NCBI RefSeq assembly: GCF_001435345.1
Contig: NZ_AZGO01000008.1
Span: forward strand, 1 to 64,000
Direction: 5' to 3'
Origin: Limosilactobacillus pontis DSM 8475
GTDB taxonomy: Bacteria > Bacillota > Bacilli > Lactobacillales > Lactobacillaceae
Length of the DNA: 64,000 nt
In this document: piece after piece, positions 34,518-44,371 of the stretch
How the letters are laid out: each line of letters begins with the position of its first letter
How positions within the stretch are numbered: the first letter of the stretch is position 1
The notes under the pieces: model-generated
Told to the model about the DNA's origin: nothing
The model's database searches: none
Seen by the model: only the letters and a program-made list of their open reading frames with translations
Position numbers and translations under genes: made by a program

Positions 34518-36821
34518 TCAATCAACTTTGGTAATTGGGGCAAAACTGGCCAGGAGCCGTCTGACCCCCTGCTGTGGGAAGGCAATATCGAGCTCCATGT
34601 CGTTACCGGTCCCGCTGACCTTGACCACGGTCCCCTGGCCCCACTTCTTGTGCTGGACCTTGTCACCGGTCTTCCAGCTGACCTTGTCGGCCCCAGTCCC
34701 AGTGTTGGTAATTGGCTTGACCTTTTTCCCGGCGTCACGGTAATGGTGTTGCTGGGAACTGTAGGTCGTCGCCGTGGCTGCGGCTTGTTTGCGATTGCCC
34801 CAGCTGCTGCGCTTGACTCCCTGCCCAAACGGCAGCTTACGCTCGTTTAGGTCATTACCCTCGTCACTGTTTTCAAACTGCAGCAGGTCGGGGTTGATCT
34901 CCTCGACGAAGCGGGACGGTTGGTTGCGCTGGATCCGTCCATACAGCAGACGGGAGAAGGCATTGGTCAGGTAGAGTTTCTTCTTGGCCCGAGTGATCCC
35001 GACGTAGGCCAGGCGCCGTTCCTCCTCCAGCTCGTCGTCCTCCATGACGGCCCGGGAGAGTGGGAAGATCCCCTCTTCCATCCCAACCAGGAAGACAACC
35101 GGGAACTCCAGCCCCTTGGCCGCATGCAGGGTCATCAGCGTGACGGCCGGTGCCTGCTCGTCGACGTCGTCCTGGTCGGAAACTAGGGCTAGGTCGGCCA
35201 GGAAGTTGGTGATCTTCTGGATGTTATCACCCTCATCGTCCTTGTGCTTCTCGTCGTACTCCTGGGTCACAGACTTGAATTCGTCCAGGTTCTCCCGGCG
35301 GGCCTGCGCCTCGAGGTTCTTGTCCTGGTCAAGCATCTTGTTATAGCCGCTCAGTTCCAGAATCTGGTCGGTCAGGTCAGTCAGGCTCAGGTATTCGGAC
35401 TGCTTGGTTAGGTTCTTCATCAGGTCGCCAAACGCGGCGATCTTGTTCCGGGTCCGGCTGGTAATCTGGTTGGCGATGTCGACGTTCTCGGCCGCCTGAA
35501 GGAGGGACCAGTGGTTGTCATTGGCAAATTCTCGCAGGTGCTCAACACTGGTCATGCCGATGCCCCGCTTGGGAGTATTGACGACCCGGGTGAAGCTCAT
35601 CGAATCCTGGGGGTTGACAATCAGGGTCAGGTAGGCTAGGACGTCCCGGATTTCCTTGCGGTCGTAGAACTTGTGGCCCCCGACCATCGTGTAGGGCACA
35701 CTGCTCTTCAGGAAGGTTTCCTCGACCACCCGTGACTGGGCATTGGTCCGGTAGAGGATGGCAAAATCATTGTAGTGGTAGCCGTGCTTCTCCCGTTCCT
35801 CCTTGATCTTGGCAACGATGAACTGGGCCTCATCGTGCTCGCTCTGGGCCCGGTAGTAGGAGATCTTCTCCCCCTGCCCATTCTCGGTCCAGAGCTTCTT
35901 CTTGCGCCGGTTGACGTTGTTGACAATCACCTCATTGGCCGCGTCCAGGATGTTCTGGGTGGACCGGTAGTTCTGCTCCAGCATGACCGTCTTGGCTTGC
36001 GGGTAGTCGTGCTCAAAGTTCAGAATGTTATTCATGTTGGCACCCCGCCAGCCGTAGATGCTCTGGTCGGCATCCCCGACAACGCAGAGGTTCTGATAAC
36101 CACGGGCCAGCAGGTTAACCAGGCGGTACTGAGCGTCGTTGGTGTCCTGGTACTCGTCGACGTGGATGTAGTGGAACTTGTTTTGGTAGAACTCCAGGGT
36201 CTCCTGGTCCTGTTCAAACAGCTCGATCGTTTTCATGATCAGGTCGTCGAAGTCTAGGGCCTGGTTGGCCTCCAGTTCCTGCTGGTAGAGCTTGTAGGCC
36301 CGGGCTACCATGTTCTCAAACATGCTGTTAGCCTTATCGCTGTACTCAGCCGGCGTCAGCAGGGCGTTCTTGGCGTTGGAAATCTCGCTGAGAATGCTGC
36401 GGGGGTCGAACTTTTTGGTGTCGATGTTCAACTCGCCACAGATCCGCTTCATCAGCGTCCGTTGCTCACTGGTGTCGGCAATCGTGAAGGCCCGATTATA
36501 GCCGATCTTCTCAATGTCGCGACGCAGGATCCGCACACACAGAGCGTGGAAGGTCGAAACCCAGACGTCGTTGGCACTCTCGCCGAGCAGCTTGCCGACC
36601 CGCTCCTGCATCTCCTTGGCGGCCTTGTTCGTGAAGGTGATCGCCAGGATGTTCCAGGGAAGAACCCCCTTCTCCTCAATCAGGTAGGCCACCCGGTGGG
36701 TCAGGACCCGGGTCTTCCCGGAACCCGCCCCGGCCATCACCAGCAGCGGCCCCTCAGTGGTCACTACCGCCTCAGCCTGCTTGTCATTCATTCCTTCTAA
36801 AAGCTCTTGACTATTACTCAC
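34518..36821 (-). CDS. pcrA: ATP-dependent DNA helicase PcrA (UvrD/Rep family)
   Basis: A superfamily 1A 3'-5' helicase of 767 residues for repair and plasmid replication. Visible motifs are MAGAGSGKTRVLTHRVAYLI (Walker A, about 31-50), AITFTNKAAKEMQERV, DEYQDTN, VVGDADQSIYGWRGA, LEQNYRSTQNIL, TLHAAKGLEFPVVF and EERRLAYVGITRAK. The tail ends in a Tudor-like GDKVQHKKWGQGTVVKVSG. The start is GTG with GAGAGGA upstream. It is the first gene of a long operon, with an extended -10 about 38 bases before it. Confidence 0.97.
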   Translation of the reverse strand: MSNSQELLEGMNDKQAEAVVTTEGPLLVMAGAGSGKTRVLTHRVAYLIEEKGVLPWNILAITFTNKAAKEMQERVGKLLGESANDVWVSTFHALCVRILRRDIEKIGYNRAFTIADTSEQRTLMKRICGELNIDTKKFDPRSILSEISNAKNALLTPAEYSDKANSMFENMVARAYKLYQQELEANQALDFDDLIMKTIELFEQDQETLEFYQNKFHYIHVDEYQDTNDAQYRLVNLLARGYQNLCVVGDADQSIYGWRGANMNNILNFEHDYPQAKTVMLEQNYRSTQNILDAANEVIVNNVNRRKKKLWTENGQGEKISYYRAQSEHDEAQFIVAKIKEEREKHGYHYNDFAILYRTNAQSRVVEETFLKSSVPYTMVGGHKFYDRKEIRDVLAYLTLIVNPQDSMSFTRVVNTPKRGIGMTSVEHLREFANDNHWSLLQAAENVDIANQITSRTRNKIAAFGDLMKNLTKQSEYLSLTDLTDQILELSGYNKMLDQDKNLEAQARRENLDEFKSVTQEYDEKHKDDEGDNIQKITNFLADLALVSDQDDVDEQAPAVTLMTLHAAKGLEFPVVFLVGMEEGIFPLSRAVMEDDELEEERRLAYVGITRAKKKLYLTNAFSRLLYGRIQRNQPSRFVEEINPDLLQFENSDEGNDLNERKLPFGQGVKRSSWGNRKQAAATATTYSSQQHHYRDAGKKVKPITNTGTGADKVSWKTGDKVQHKKWGQGTVVKVSGTGNDMELDIAFPQQGVRRLLASFAPITKVD

Positions 36822-36858
36822 GCCGTTACCGTCCTCTCTTAAAAAATCATCAGCTAAT

Positions 36859-36867
36859 ATTATACCA
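36859..36867 (-). promoter_or_regulatory. Extended -10 promoter of the pcrA operon
   Basis: TGGTATAAT on the minus strand, a perfect extended -10, 38 bases before the GTG. Confidence 0.65.
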
Positions 36868-36917
36868 AATAATCCGCTCCCTTGGGCCGAAACGCACCGG
36901 CAAATTCCCCGGCCGCC

Positions 36918-36947
36918 TTGTCCGTGCGACGACGGTCGTGCTAAAAT
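36918..36947 (+). promoter_or_regulatory. Promoter of the MATE exporter gene
   Basis: TTGTCC (36918-36923), an 18-base spacer ending TGC, and TAAAAT (36942-36947), 42 bases before the GTG start. Confidence 0.6.
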
Positions 36948-36988
36948 AACCTGTTTTGTAAATTTAGTATTAATTAAGGAGGAATTGT

Positions 36989-38311
36989 GTGGATAAGCTA
37001 TTTGAAAACACCTCGATCAAGCGCGCCTACTTCATCCTGGCCCTGCCGGTGGTCATGAGCATGGCGGTCACGATCGTCTACAACATGGTCGACACCTTCT
37101 TCGTCGCCAAGACCGGTAACCCCGACCTGGTCGCCGGGGTCTCCCAGGGGGCACCAATCTTCACGTTGATGATCGCCATCGGGGATATCTTCGGGCTTGG
37201 CGGTAGCTCGGTGATCTCCCGTCTCTTCGGTGAGCGCCGCGATCAGACGGCCCGCTACGTCAGCGGCTACTGCTTCTACGCATCCATCGCCTGTGGTCTG
37301 GTCGTCACTGCCCTGATGTTCATCTTCCAGACTCCGGTCCTTCACATGCTGGGAGCTTCCCCGACCACCTGGAAGTACGCCCGTGAGTACTATCTGGTAA
37401 TTGCCGCCGGGGCAACCTTCATCATCTTCGGCCTCTCACCGACCAACATCCTACGGACCGAGGGCTTGGCTTCCCAGTCGATGATCGCCAGTATCACCGG
37501 GACCGGGATCAACATCGTCCTCAACCCGATCTTCATCTTCACCTGCGGGCTGGGGGCGGCCGGATCGGCCCTCGCCACCGTGGTCAGCAACGTCATTGCC
37601 GACATCCTGATGGTCTACTACCTGCGGACCAGGAGCAAGAAACTGACCACCTCAATCCACGAGACCCGGATCTCCGGCCGGCTTCAACGTGAGATATACG
37701 CCATCGGCATCCCCGCCTCGGTGACCAACATCATGGTGACCTTCGCCACCGCCCTCACCAACCGCTACCTGATTGCCTACGGGGCCGACAGCGTCGCCGC
37801 AATGGGGATCGCCATGAAGGTCAACACGATCATTGTGATGGTGATGGTCGGATTTGCCTTCGGTGCCCAACCGCTGATCGGCTACACCTACGGAGCCCGC
37901 GACGAACGCCGCTTTAGGCAGATCCTTCACTTTGATCTGGCCGTGGTCGCCGGCTTGGCGATTGTCCTGACCGCCCTGATGATGATCCTGGCCCCCCAGA
38001 TCATCCGCCTGTTCATGCACGATCCGGTCATCGTCCGCGAGGGAACTGGGATGCTGCGTTGGCTGGCATCATCAACGACCATCGCCGGGATCGTAATGGT
38101 TCTGACCACCACCTTCCAGTCGATGGGCAAGGCCGTTCCCGCCTTCTGGCTCTCCTTTAGTCGGCAGGGGCTGATCTTTGCCGTCGTCATCGTCGTCTTG
38201 ACCCACTTCTTCGGCTACACCGGAATTCTAGCCGCCCAGGCCTGTGCCGACGTCCTCACCCTGGTCCTCGCCGGCTTCCTCTATCACGTCTACCGACCGC
38301 ATTTCAACTAA
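36989..38311 (+). CDS. MATE family multidrug exporter
   Basis: The 440 residues hold twelve predicted helices in two similar halves. The first half opens YFILALPVVMSMAVTIVYNM-VDTFFVAK and contains FGLGGSSVISRLFGE; the second has FGAQPLIGYTYGARDERR. These are features of the NorM/DinF-like MATE group, which exports cationic drugs or metabolites by Na+ or H+ antiport. The start is GTG after AAGGAGG. It is the only plus-strand gene between 27 and 64 kb and is transcribed alone. Confidence 0.92.
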   Translation: MDKLFENTSIKRAYFILALPVVMSMAVTIVYNMVDTFFVAKTGNPDLVAGVSQGAPIFTLMIAIGDIFGLGGSSVISRLFGERRDQTARYVSGYCFYASIACGLVVTALMFIFQTPVLHMLGASPTTWKYAREYYLVIAAGATFIIFGLSPTNILRTEGLASQSMIASITGTGINIVLNPIFIFTCGLGAAGSALATVVSNVIADILMVYYLRTRSKKLTTSIHETRISGRLQREIYAIGIPASVTNIMVTFATALTNRYLIAYGADSVAAMGIAMKVNTIIVMVMVGFAFGAQPLIGYTYGARDERRFRQILHFDLAVVAGLAIVLTALMMILAPQIIRLFMHDPVIVREGTGMLRWLASSTTIAGIVMVLTTTFQSMGKAVPAFWLSFSRQGLIFAVVIVVLTHFFGYTGILAAQACADVLTLVLAGFLYHVYRPHFN

Positions 38312-38313
38312 AC

Positions 38314-38352
38314 AAAAGGGAGCAGCTTCTTTCACGGAGCTGCTCCCTTTTA
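38314..38352. terminator. Bidirectional terminator after the MATE gene
   Basis: AAAAGGGAGCAGCT pairs perfectly with AGCTGCTCCCTTTT around a ten-base loop. It serves both the MATE gene and the convergent PurK-like gene. Confidence 0.9.
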
Positions 38353-38362
38353 CCTATTGTAT

Positions 38363-39517
38363 TTAATTATCTGCTTGTTCCTCACTGACCGGTTCCTTCC
38401 AAACCTCGGTATCGTCCACCTGATTCTCCAGGTCGACCAGGTTATCACTACCCGTGACCCAGACGAAGCCAAGAATGCTCTGGTCGTCACCGTCCTGATC
38501 GTTGAAAAACCGGAACTGCCAGTTGTTCTTCAGAAGCCACTGACGCTGGATAGCCAGCTGCTGATACTTGCGAACGACCATCAGCAAGCCCACCTGTAGG
38601 GGCTGAATCTGGTGGAGGGGCATCCCCACCGTCGCCCGGATCTGTTCCTCGTACTGATCAACGTTGGTTGTGGTGTCGTAGACATTGGCGATTGAAGTCA
38701 GTCCCAGCTCAATGTTCTTGACGTAGAGGGTCCCGGTCCCGGTAACGTAGAAGTTAACCGAGAAGACTCCGTTGTATTCCAGCGAACCGGCAACGCTCTT
38801 CACGATCCGCTGCATCTCATTCAACATGTCATCGTTAACAGTTGCTGGGGCAGCAACCGCGAGCAGTTGACGATCCGGCGTGAAGTGCAACTTGGCCAGC
38901 GGGAAGATCGCAGTCTCCTCACCATCGGTCGCCGCCGTCATCGTGTACTCGCTCGTGTGATCAATCCAGGACTCTAGCAGGTAGGTTCCGGTTTCAACGA
39001 AGTCCGCCGCCCGGACAATATCGGACTGGCGCTTGATGATCATTGACTGCTCACCCAATCCTCGCTGAATCGGCTTCAACAGGGCTGGGTAGCCGATTGA
39101 GTCGATCGACTGGTAGACGTCATCCAGGCTGACCACCGTAACATAGGGGGTGATGTTGATGTTGATCTGGTCGAGAAAGGCCCGCTCCATCAACCGATCC
39201 TGGATGATCTCCAGGCCGTTGGTCCCCTGCGGAATAGCGGCGTACTGACCCAGAAAATGCAGGACCCGGGCGTCAACGTTCGGCGTCTGGTAAATGATGG
39301 CGTCACAAGCCTCACCAAACTGGGCCAGCTTGATTTTATCGTTGTAGGCCCCCACGATGGTCTCGTCAGCCATCTTGGTGATTGCTGGCTGGGCATGGTC
39401 AACGTAGACCAGGACGTTGAACCCGGCCTTCTTTGCCGCCGCAATCAAGGTACCGCCGTTCCGGTTGATGGCAATGATCCCCAGGGTGCTCCCTGGATAA
39501 AATGCATTCCTCTTCAT
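38363..39517 (-). CDS. PurK-like ATP-grasp protein, divergent
   Basis: The 384 residues follow the layout of N5-carboxyaminoimidazole ribonucleotide synthase: the start YPGSTLGIIAINRNGGTLIA (about 7-26) aligns with PurK's PGxTLGIIGGGQLGR loop, but the GGGQLGRM core is gone. The ATP-grasp part (YPALLKPIQRGLGEQSMIIK, about 146-165) lacks the usual RxGYDGKGQ loop, and the late metal-binding block is altered (VKNIELGLTSIANVYDTTTN). It stands beside xpt, not in a purine operon. It may be a non-catalytic or re-purposed paralogue. The last 60 residues have no PurK counterpart I know. Confidence 0.7.
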   Translation of the reverse strand: MKRNAFYPGSTLGIIAINRNGGTLIAAAKKAGFNVLVYVDHAQPAITKMADETIVGAYNDKIKLAQFGEACDAIIYQTPNVDARVLHFLGQYAAIPQGTNGLEIIQDRLMERAFLDQININITPYVTVVSLDDVYQSIDSIGYPALLKPIQRGLGEQSMIIKRQSDIVRAADFVETGTYLLESWIDHTSEYTMTAATDGEETAIFPLAKLHFTPDRQLLAVAAPATVNDDMLNEMQRIVKSVAGSLEYNGVFSVNFYVTGTGTLYVKNIELGLTSIANVYDTTTNVDQYEEQIRATVGMPLHQIQPLQVGLLMVVRKYQQLAIQRQWLLKNNWQFRFFNDQDGDDQSILGFVWVTGSDNLVDLENQVDDTEVWKEPVSEEQADN

Positions 39518-39537
39518 GCTTAAGCTCCTTTCGCTGC

Positions 39538-40113
39538 CTAGTCGGGCATAAATTCAATCTGGTTGTCGGCTAGGGACTTGATCCGGGCCAGTGATTCTAG
39601 CCGGATCCCCCGGTCCTTGAGTTCCTTGGCTCCTGGCTGGAAACTCTTCTCGATCACGATGCCGGCCCCGGCAACCTGAACACCGGCCTGATCGGCAATC
39701 TCCAGCATCCCCTCAACGGCCTGACCATTTGCCAGGAAATCATCAATCATCAGGACCTTGTCGTCTTGTGAAACGTACTTCTTGGAAATTGAGATCCGGT
39801 TAGTCGTCTTCTTGGTATACGAGTAAACGTCGGCTACGTACATGTTCTGGTTTAAGGTCAGACTCTTGTGCTTACGGGCGAAGATCACCGGCACCTTCAT
39901 CGCCAGCCCGGTCATCACCGCCGGGGCGATCCCGGATGACTCGACGGTCCAGACCTTGGTAACCCCTGCATCGGCGAAGAGCCTGGCAAACTCTTGACCC
40001 ACGTGCAGCATCAATTCCGGGTCCACCTGGTGGTTCAGGAAGGCGTCCACCTTGAGGACGTTGCCCGGCAAAACCGTTCCGTATTCTTTAATTTTTTCCT
40101 CTAGTTCACGCAT
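39538..40113 (-). CDS. xpt: Xanthine phosphoribosyltransferase
   Basis: It salvages xanthine to XMP with PRPP. The 191 residues are the usual size. [18 protein letters not shown] (about 55-72) and [11 protein letters not shown] precede the PRPP-binding motif [17 protein letters not shown] (about 119-135). The tail [15 protein letters not shown] is also typical. No guanine riboswitch is seen in the short gap upstream, unlike Bacillus xpt. It follows the GH73 gene by 22 bases and precedes the PurK-like gene by 20, so the three form one transcription unit. Confidence 0.93.
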   Translation of the reverse strand: MRELEEKIKEYGTVLPGNVLKVDAFLNHQVDPELMLHVGQEFARLFADAGVTKVWTVESSGIAPAVMTGLAMKVPVIFARKHKSLTLNQNMYVADVYSYTKKTTNRISISKKYVSQDDKVLMIDDFLANGQAVEGMLEIADQAGVQVAGAGIVIEKSFQPGAKELKDRGIRLESLARIKSLADNQIEFMPD

Positions 40114-40135
40114 CGTCGTTACTCCCCTCTATTTA

Positions 40136-40762
40136 CTACTTATCATAATTATATAACTTATAAGCCTTGATTACCGAGATTAATTTCTGGGCGTAATCCG
40201 GGTCGGTGGCGTAGCCGGAATCCTGAAGGGCCTGAGCAGCCTCCCGGTAGTTGCTGGCCTTGACCACCCGGTCGTAGTTCTGCTGGTTGGTGTCGGTTCC
40301 GGTCAGCATCAGCTTAGTATGATCCTTGATCGAGTCACTCCAGCTGTCATAAACCCGGAAGCGACCCTTGGTTACGATCCACTTGCCGTTGATATACTCC
40401 TTGGTAGTCAGTTCACGAGAATTGGGACCGGTCCCCTTGATTCCGAAGAGGTTGTGGTACTGTGACGCCAGCTTGCTGGTCCCCCACTGCGACTCCAGGA
40501 TCGCCTGGGCAATCGTGATCGAGGCATAGACGTGGTAGGTGTTCTGCATTGCCTGGGCCTCCGGTGCGACCTGCTTGATGAAGAGTTCCTTGGCCTCCCG
40601 ATCCCGCTCCCACGCCTGCTGCTCAATCCGCTGCTGGTTCCAGATCCGATAGAAGTGGTGGCCGGCATACACTCCCAAGAAGATCACGATGATTGCTAGT
40701 ATCCATACCGTCGTCTTGGTTGTCGAAAGACGCTTCTTTGCTTTTCTTCTACGTTTTGCCAA
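40136..40762 (-). CDS. GH73 N-acetylglucosaminidase, membrane-anchored
   Basis: A peptidoglycan hydrolase of about 208 residues. A basic N-terminus (AKRRRKAKKRLS) leads into one membrane helix (TVWILAIIVIFLGVYAGHHF, about 18-37), an anchor or uncleaved signal. The catalytic domain carries ASITIAQAILESQWGTS with the general-acid Glu (about 101), then SQYHNLFGIKG and FRVYDSWSDSIKDHTKLML. There is no LysM or SH3 cell-wall binding domain, so membrane anchoring probably keeps it close to the wall. TTG at 40760-40762 was chosen because AAAGGAGG lies eight bases upstream. Confidence 0.87.
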   Translation of the reverse strand: MAKRRRKAKKRLSTTKTTVWILAIIVIFLGVYAGHHFYRIWNQQRIEQQAWERDREAKELFIKQVAPEAQAMQNTYHVYASITIAQAILESQWGTSKLASQYHNLFGIKGTGPNSRELTTKEYINGKWIVTKGRFRVYDSWSDSIKDHTKLMLTGTDTNQQNYDRVVKASNYREAAQALQDSGYATDPDYAQKLISVIKAYKLYNYDK

Positions 40763-40835
40763 AAAATGGGCCTCCTTTGTCCTACTAGCTCCTAATTGTA
40801 GCAAAGTTAACCCACTTTGGCGTTACATTTTAAAC

Positions 40836-40868
40836 AAAAATAAGAACTCAGCTTCTTAGCTGGGTCCT
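40836..40868 (-). terminator. Likely terminator of the acetoin reductase gene
   Basis: On the minus strand GGACCCAGCT pairs with AGCTGAGTTC (two mismatches), followed by TTATTTTTG. It lies 14 bases after the stop. Confidence 0.65.
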
Positions 40869-40881
40869 TAGCAAATTTATT

Positions 40882-41661
<780 letters not shown>

Positions 41662-41697
41662 CTACCTCCTCAATATCCAATTTCTATCAACACTTTA

Positions 41698-41726
41698 ATT
41701 ATAACTGAAGCGTTTTCAAATGTGAA
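41698..41726 (-). promoter_or_regulatory. Promoter of acetoin reductase with putative cre site
   Basis: On the minus strand -35 TTCACA (41721-41726), a 17-base spacer and -10 TATAAT (41698-41703). Between them is TGAAAACGCTTCA (41706-41718), a near match to the CcpA-binding cre consensus. A bound CcpA there would block the promoter. Confidence 0.65.
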
Positions 41727-41787
41727 GTAATAAACTATTATCGGTCGTTAAAAGCGCTCCTGACTAATGTGTATCCCGAAGCTAAAC

Positions 41788-41822
41788 ACAAAAAAGCACC
41801 AGCCAAAGCGCTGATGCTTTTG
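41788..41822 (-). terminator. Terminator of rplM-rpsI
   Basis: On the minus strand AAAGCATCAGC pairs with GCTGGTGCTTT, followed by TTTTGTG, 23 bases after the rpsI stop. Confidence 0.9.
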
Positions 41823-41844
41823 ATATTGAAGCGATAATCGAATA

Positions 41845-42240
41845 TTAACGCTTACTGAATTGAGCAGCCTTACGAGCCTTCTTCAGACCTGGCTTACGAC
41901 GTTCCTTCATCCGAGGGTCACGAGTCAAAAGACCGGCCTTCTTGAGGGCGTCACGGAAGTCAGGGTCAACGCTGAGCAGGGCGCGGGCGATCCCGTGACG
42001 AACAGCGCCGGCTTGACCGGAGAATCCACCACCATTGATGTTAGCGATAACGTCGTATTGGCCGTTAGTCTTGGTAACATCAAATGGTTGGTTTACGATA
42101 GCACGTAAGTCGGCAAATGGAATGTAGTCGTCAATTGCCTTGCCGTTCATCGTAATCTTACCTGAACCTGGTACTAAGCGAACACGTACGGTTGCGTCCT
42201 TACGCCGACCAGTACCACTGTATTGTACTTGTTGAGCCAA
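41845..42240 (-). CDS. rpsI: 30S ribosomal protein S9
   Basis: The S9 protein of the small-subunit head, near the P site. It contains [17 protein letters not shown] at the start, [20 protein letters not shown] in the middle, and the long basic tail ending [11 protein letters not shown] that reaches the tRNA. TTG at 42238-42240 gives 131 residues and lies eight bases after AAGGAGG; the in-frame ATG two codons earlier is too close to that site. Co-transcribed with rplM. Confidence 0.95.
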   Translation of the reverse strand: MAQQVQYSGTGRRKDATVRVRLVPGSGKITMNGKAIDDYIPFADLRAIVNQPFDVTKTNGQYDVIANINGGGFSGQAGAVRHGIARALLSVDPDFRDALKKAGLLTRDPRMKERRKPGLKKARKAAQFSKR

Positions 42241-42253
42241 TTCCATTCCCTCC

Positions 42254-42697
42254 TTAGATTAAGTTCGTAATGTCCAATGCTTCTGGCTTTTGAGCAGCAT
42301 GACTGTGGTCTTCACCAGCGTAAACATGCAGCTTCAAGCCCATCTTGTGACCCAGGGAGTTGTGTGGAAGCATACCCTTGATAGCAGTTTCCAGAAGCTT
42401 CTCTGGTTCCTTAGCACGGAAGTCACCGGCAGTCCGTTCCTTCAAACCACCAGGGTAGTTTGAGTGACGGTAGTACTTCTTTTGCGAAGCCTTCTTACCA
42501 GTTAACTTAACTTGCGCAGCGTTGATAACAATGACATTGTCACCAGTGTCAACGTGTGGAGTAAATGTTGGCTTGTTCTTACCACGCAGAATTGATGCGA
42601 CGACGGTGGCCAGACGACCCATTGGGACATCCTTAGCATCGACAACGTACCACTTGCGATCAACTTCACCAGGTTTTGCGATGTATGTCGTTCTCAC
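42254..42697 (-). CDS. rplM: 50S ribosomal protein L13
   Basis: An early-assembly 23S binding protein, 147 residues. It starts [20 protein letters not shown] and contains [20 protein letters not shown] and the [10 protein letters not shown] motif. GTG at 42695-42697, eight bases after GGAGG, matches the family N-terminus; the longer frame begins inside the promoter region. It stands 13 bases before rpsI, the conserved order. Confidence 0.96.
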   Translation of the reverse strand: MRTTYIAKPGEVDRKWYVVDAKDVPMGRLATVVASILRGKNKPTFTPHVDTGDNVIVINAAQVKLTGKKASQKKYYRHSNYPGGLKERTAGDFRAKEPEKLLETAIKGMLPHNSLGHKMGLKLHVYAGEDHSHAAQKPEALDITNLI

Positions 42698-42777
42698 GAT
42701 TAAATCCTCCAATTTTGTTTTTCTTTTACATATAATAGTGTACCGAGTTATTAGATGGAAAAGAAATACCAAGTGCT

Positions 42778-42806
42778 AGTATACCTTCTTCTGCCCCCGG
42801 CGTCAA
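42778..42806 (-). promoter_or_regulatory. Promoter of rplM-rpsI
   Basis: TTGACG (42801-42806), a 17-base spacer and TATACT (42778-42783), starting right at the truA stop. The leader of about 75 bases holds TTTCTTTT and AAAAGAAA, which could pair as an L13-type leader stem. Confidence 0.8.
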
Positions 42807-43562
42807 TCATTTTCCGTAATCCACTGATACAAGGTACAAGCCACTGGCCGGGGCGGTCATCCGGGCCTGGGTCCGGTCCTTAGCCGCCAGCACCCGCTTG
42901 ACGTCGCTGACCGGCCGCTGGTTGCTGCCGACCTCGAGCAAAAAGGCCACCATGATTCGGATCTGGTTATAGAGGAAGCCGTTACCAGTGAACTCGAAGA
43001 TCACCTCGTTATCGTGCTCGTCGCGGTAGATGCTGATCTTCTCCACCGTCCGGAAGTTGCTCTTGGCCTGGCTCCCCGAGGCAACAAAGGAAGTGAAGTC
43101 GTGCTCACCGATGAAGTCCTTGGCAGCTTCCTTCATCTTCGCCAGGTCGAGCGGGTACTTGAAGTGAGCCGTGTAGTTGCGCTTGAAGGGGTTGACGAAC
43201 TCCCCCTGGTCGACCCGGTAACGATAGGTCTTGCGGTGGGCACTGTAGCGGGCATGAAAGTCGGGGGTGACCTCCTCAGCCTTCTTTACCAGGATATCGA
43301 GGGGGAGGATGCTGTTTAAGGCCTTCCGCATCGAATCGTTACTCAGGTGGTATGGAATATCAAAGTGGGCAACCTGGTTGAGAGCGTGAACCCCGGCGTC
43401 CGTCCGCCCCGACCCAATTACCGGGATGGCGGGATCCGGGTGTTTAGCGATCTTGTTGACGGCATTCTTCAACACCTGTTCCACGGTCCGCTTATGAGGC
43501 TGGATCTGGAAGCCGGAGAAGTTGGTGCCATCGTAGGCAAAGGTAATTTTATAGCGATACAA
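42807..43562 (-). CDS. truA: tRNA pseudouridine synthase A
   Basis: It makes pseudouridine at tRNA positions 38-40. The catalytic Asp is in GSGRTDAGVHALNQVAHFD (about 56-74). The protein also has ITFAYDGTNFSGFQIQ at the start and FTGNGFLYNQIRIMV near the end. TTG at 43560-43562 was chosen (251 residues); the frame extends further only by overlapping ecfT. A GGAGG lies 12 bases upstream, slightly far. It follows ecfT by two bases. Confidence 0.93.
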   Translation of the reverse strand: MYRYKITFAYDGTNFSGFQIQPHKRTVEQVLKNAVNKIAKHPDPAIPVIGSGRTDAGVHALNQVAHFDIPYHLSNDSMRKALNSILPLDILVKKAEEVTPDFHARYSAHRKTYRYRVDQGEFVNPFKRNYTAHFKYPLDLAKMKEAAKDFIGEHDFTSFVASGSQAKSNFRTVEKISIYRDEHDNEVIFEFTGNGFLYNQIRIMVAFLLEVGSNQRPVSDVKRVLAAKDRTQARMTAPASGLYLVSVDYGK

Positions 43563-43564
43563 AG

Positions 43565-44371
43565 TTACAATAGTCCTCCTCTGATCAAGAATAGGATGGT
43601 GGTTACCAAAACCATCACCACAAAGGTCATCGTGTCGCATCCCCGCCAGTGCAGCTGACGGAAGTGGGTCCGGGGGCTGTCGGGATCATAGCCCCGGGCC
43701 TCCATGGCGGTGGCCAGGTCCTCAGCTCGCTTGAAGGAGTTGACAAACAACGGGATTAGGACCGGAACGAGGTGCCTTACCCGCTGAACCAGGGTTCCCT
43801 GGTGGAAGTTCATCCCCCGTGACCGCTGGGCGTTGGTAATCTTACCCGCTTCATCCATGATTGTCGGGATAAAGCGCAGGGCGATCGACAGCATCAACGT
43901 AATCTGGTTGACCGGTACCCGTAAGAACTTCAGCGGCCGCATGAAACAGTCCAAGCCGTCTGCAATCCGCAGGGTCGGGGTCGTCGCCGTGAGCACCGTC
44001 GAGGCAGTGATGATAACCATGAACCGGTAGAAGATGATCAGGGCGTTCACCAGTCCATCATGGGTAATCGACATGATCCCCCAATGCCAGTAAAGCCGCC
44101 CACCGCTAGAGAAGAGTACCTGGAAGGCAACCGTGAAGACGATCACCCAAGCCAGCGGGCGCAACCCTTGCCAGTACTGGCGGAAGCTGACGTGACTCAT
44201 CAGCATCGCTAGCAGGAGTCCCGCCAGCAGCCAAAGACTGGTTCCCCAACTGTTGGCAAAGAAAACCAGAATAACGTACCAGATGCACATCAAAAGCTTC
44301 ATCCGGGGGTCAAGACGGTGCAGGGGCGAGGCAACCGGGACATAGCTACCAAAGACAATCTTATTATTCAC
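43565..44371 (-). CDS. ecfT: ECF transporter transmembrane protein EcfT
   Basis: The membrane scaffold of group-II energy-coupling-factor transporters, shared by many vitamin-binding S components. The 268 residues hold about six to eight helices and two cytoplasmic coupling helices ending in the ARG-type motifs: QRSRGMNFHQGT (about 181-192) and MEARGYDPDSPRT (about 233-245). It overlaps ecfA2 by eight bases. Together with the two ATPases it forms the complete energizing module; S components are not in the window. Confidence 0.95.
   Translation of the reverse strand: MNNKIVFGSYVPVASPLHRLDPRMKLLMCIWYVILVFFANSWGTSLWLLAGLLLAMLMSHVSFRQYWQGLRPLAWVIVFTVAFQVLFSSGGRLYWHWGIMSITHDGLVNALIIFYRFMVIITASTVLTATTPTLRIADGLDCFMRPLKFLRVPVNQITLMLSIALRFIPTIMDEAGKITNAQRSRGMNFHQGTLVQRVRHLVPVLIPLFVNSFKRAEDLATAMEARGYDPDSPRTHFRQLHWRGCDTMTFVVMVLVTTILFLIRGGLL

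Noticed and set aside
39518-40135. Purine riboswitch upstream of xpt
   Set aside because: The gap to the GH73 gene is only 22 bases, too short for a riboswitch, and xpt lies inside a transcription unit.
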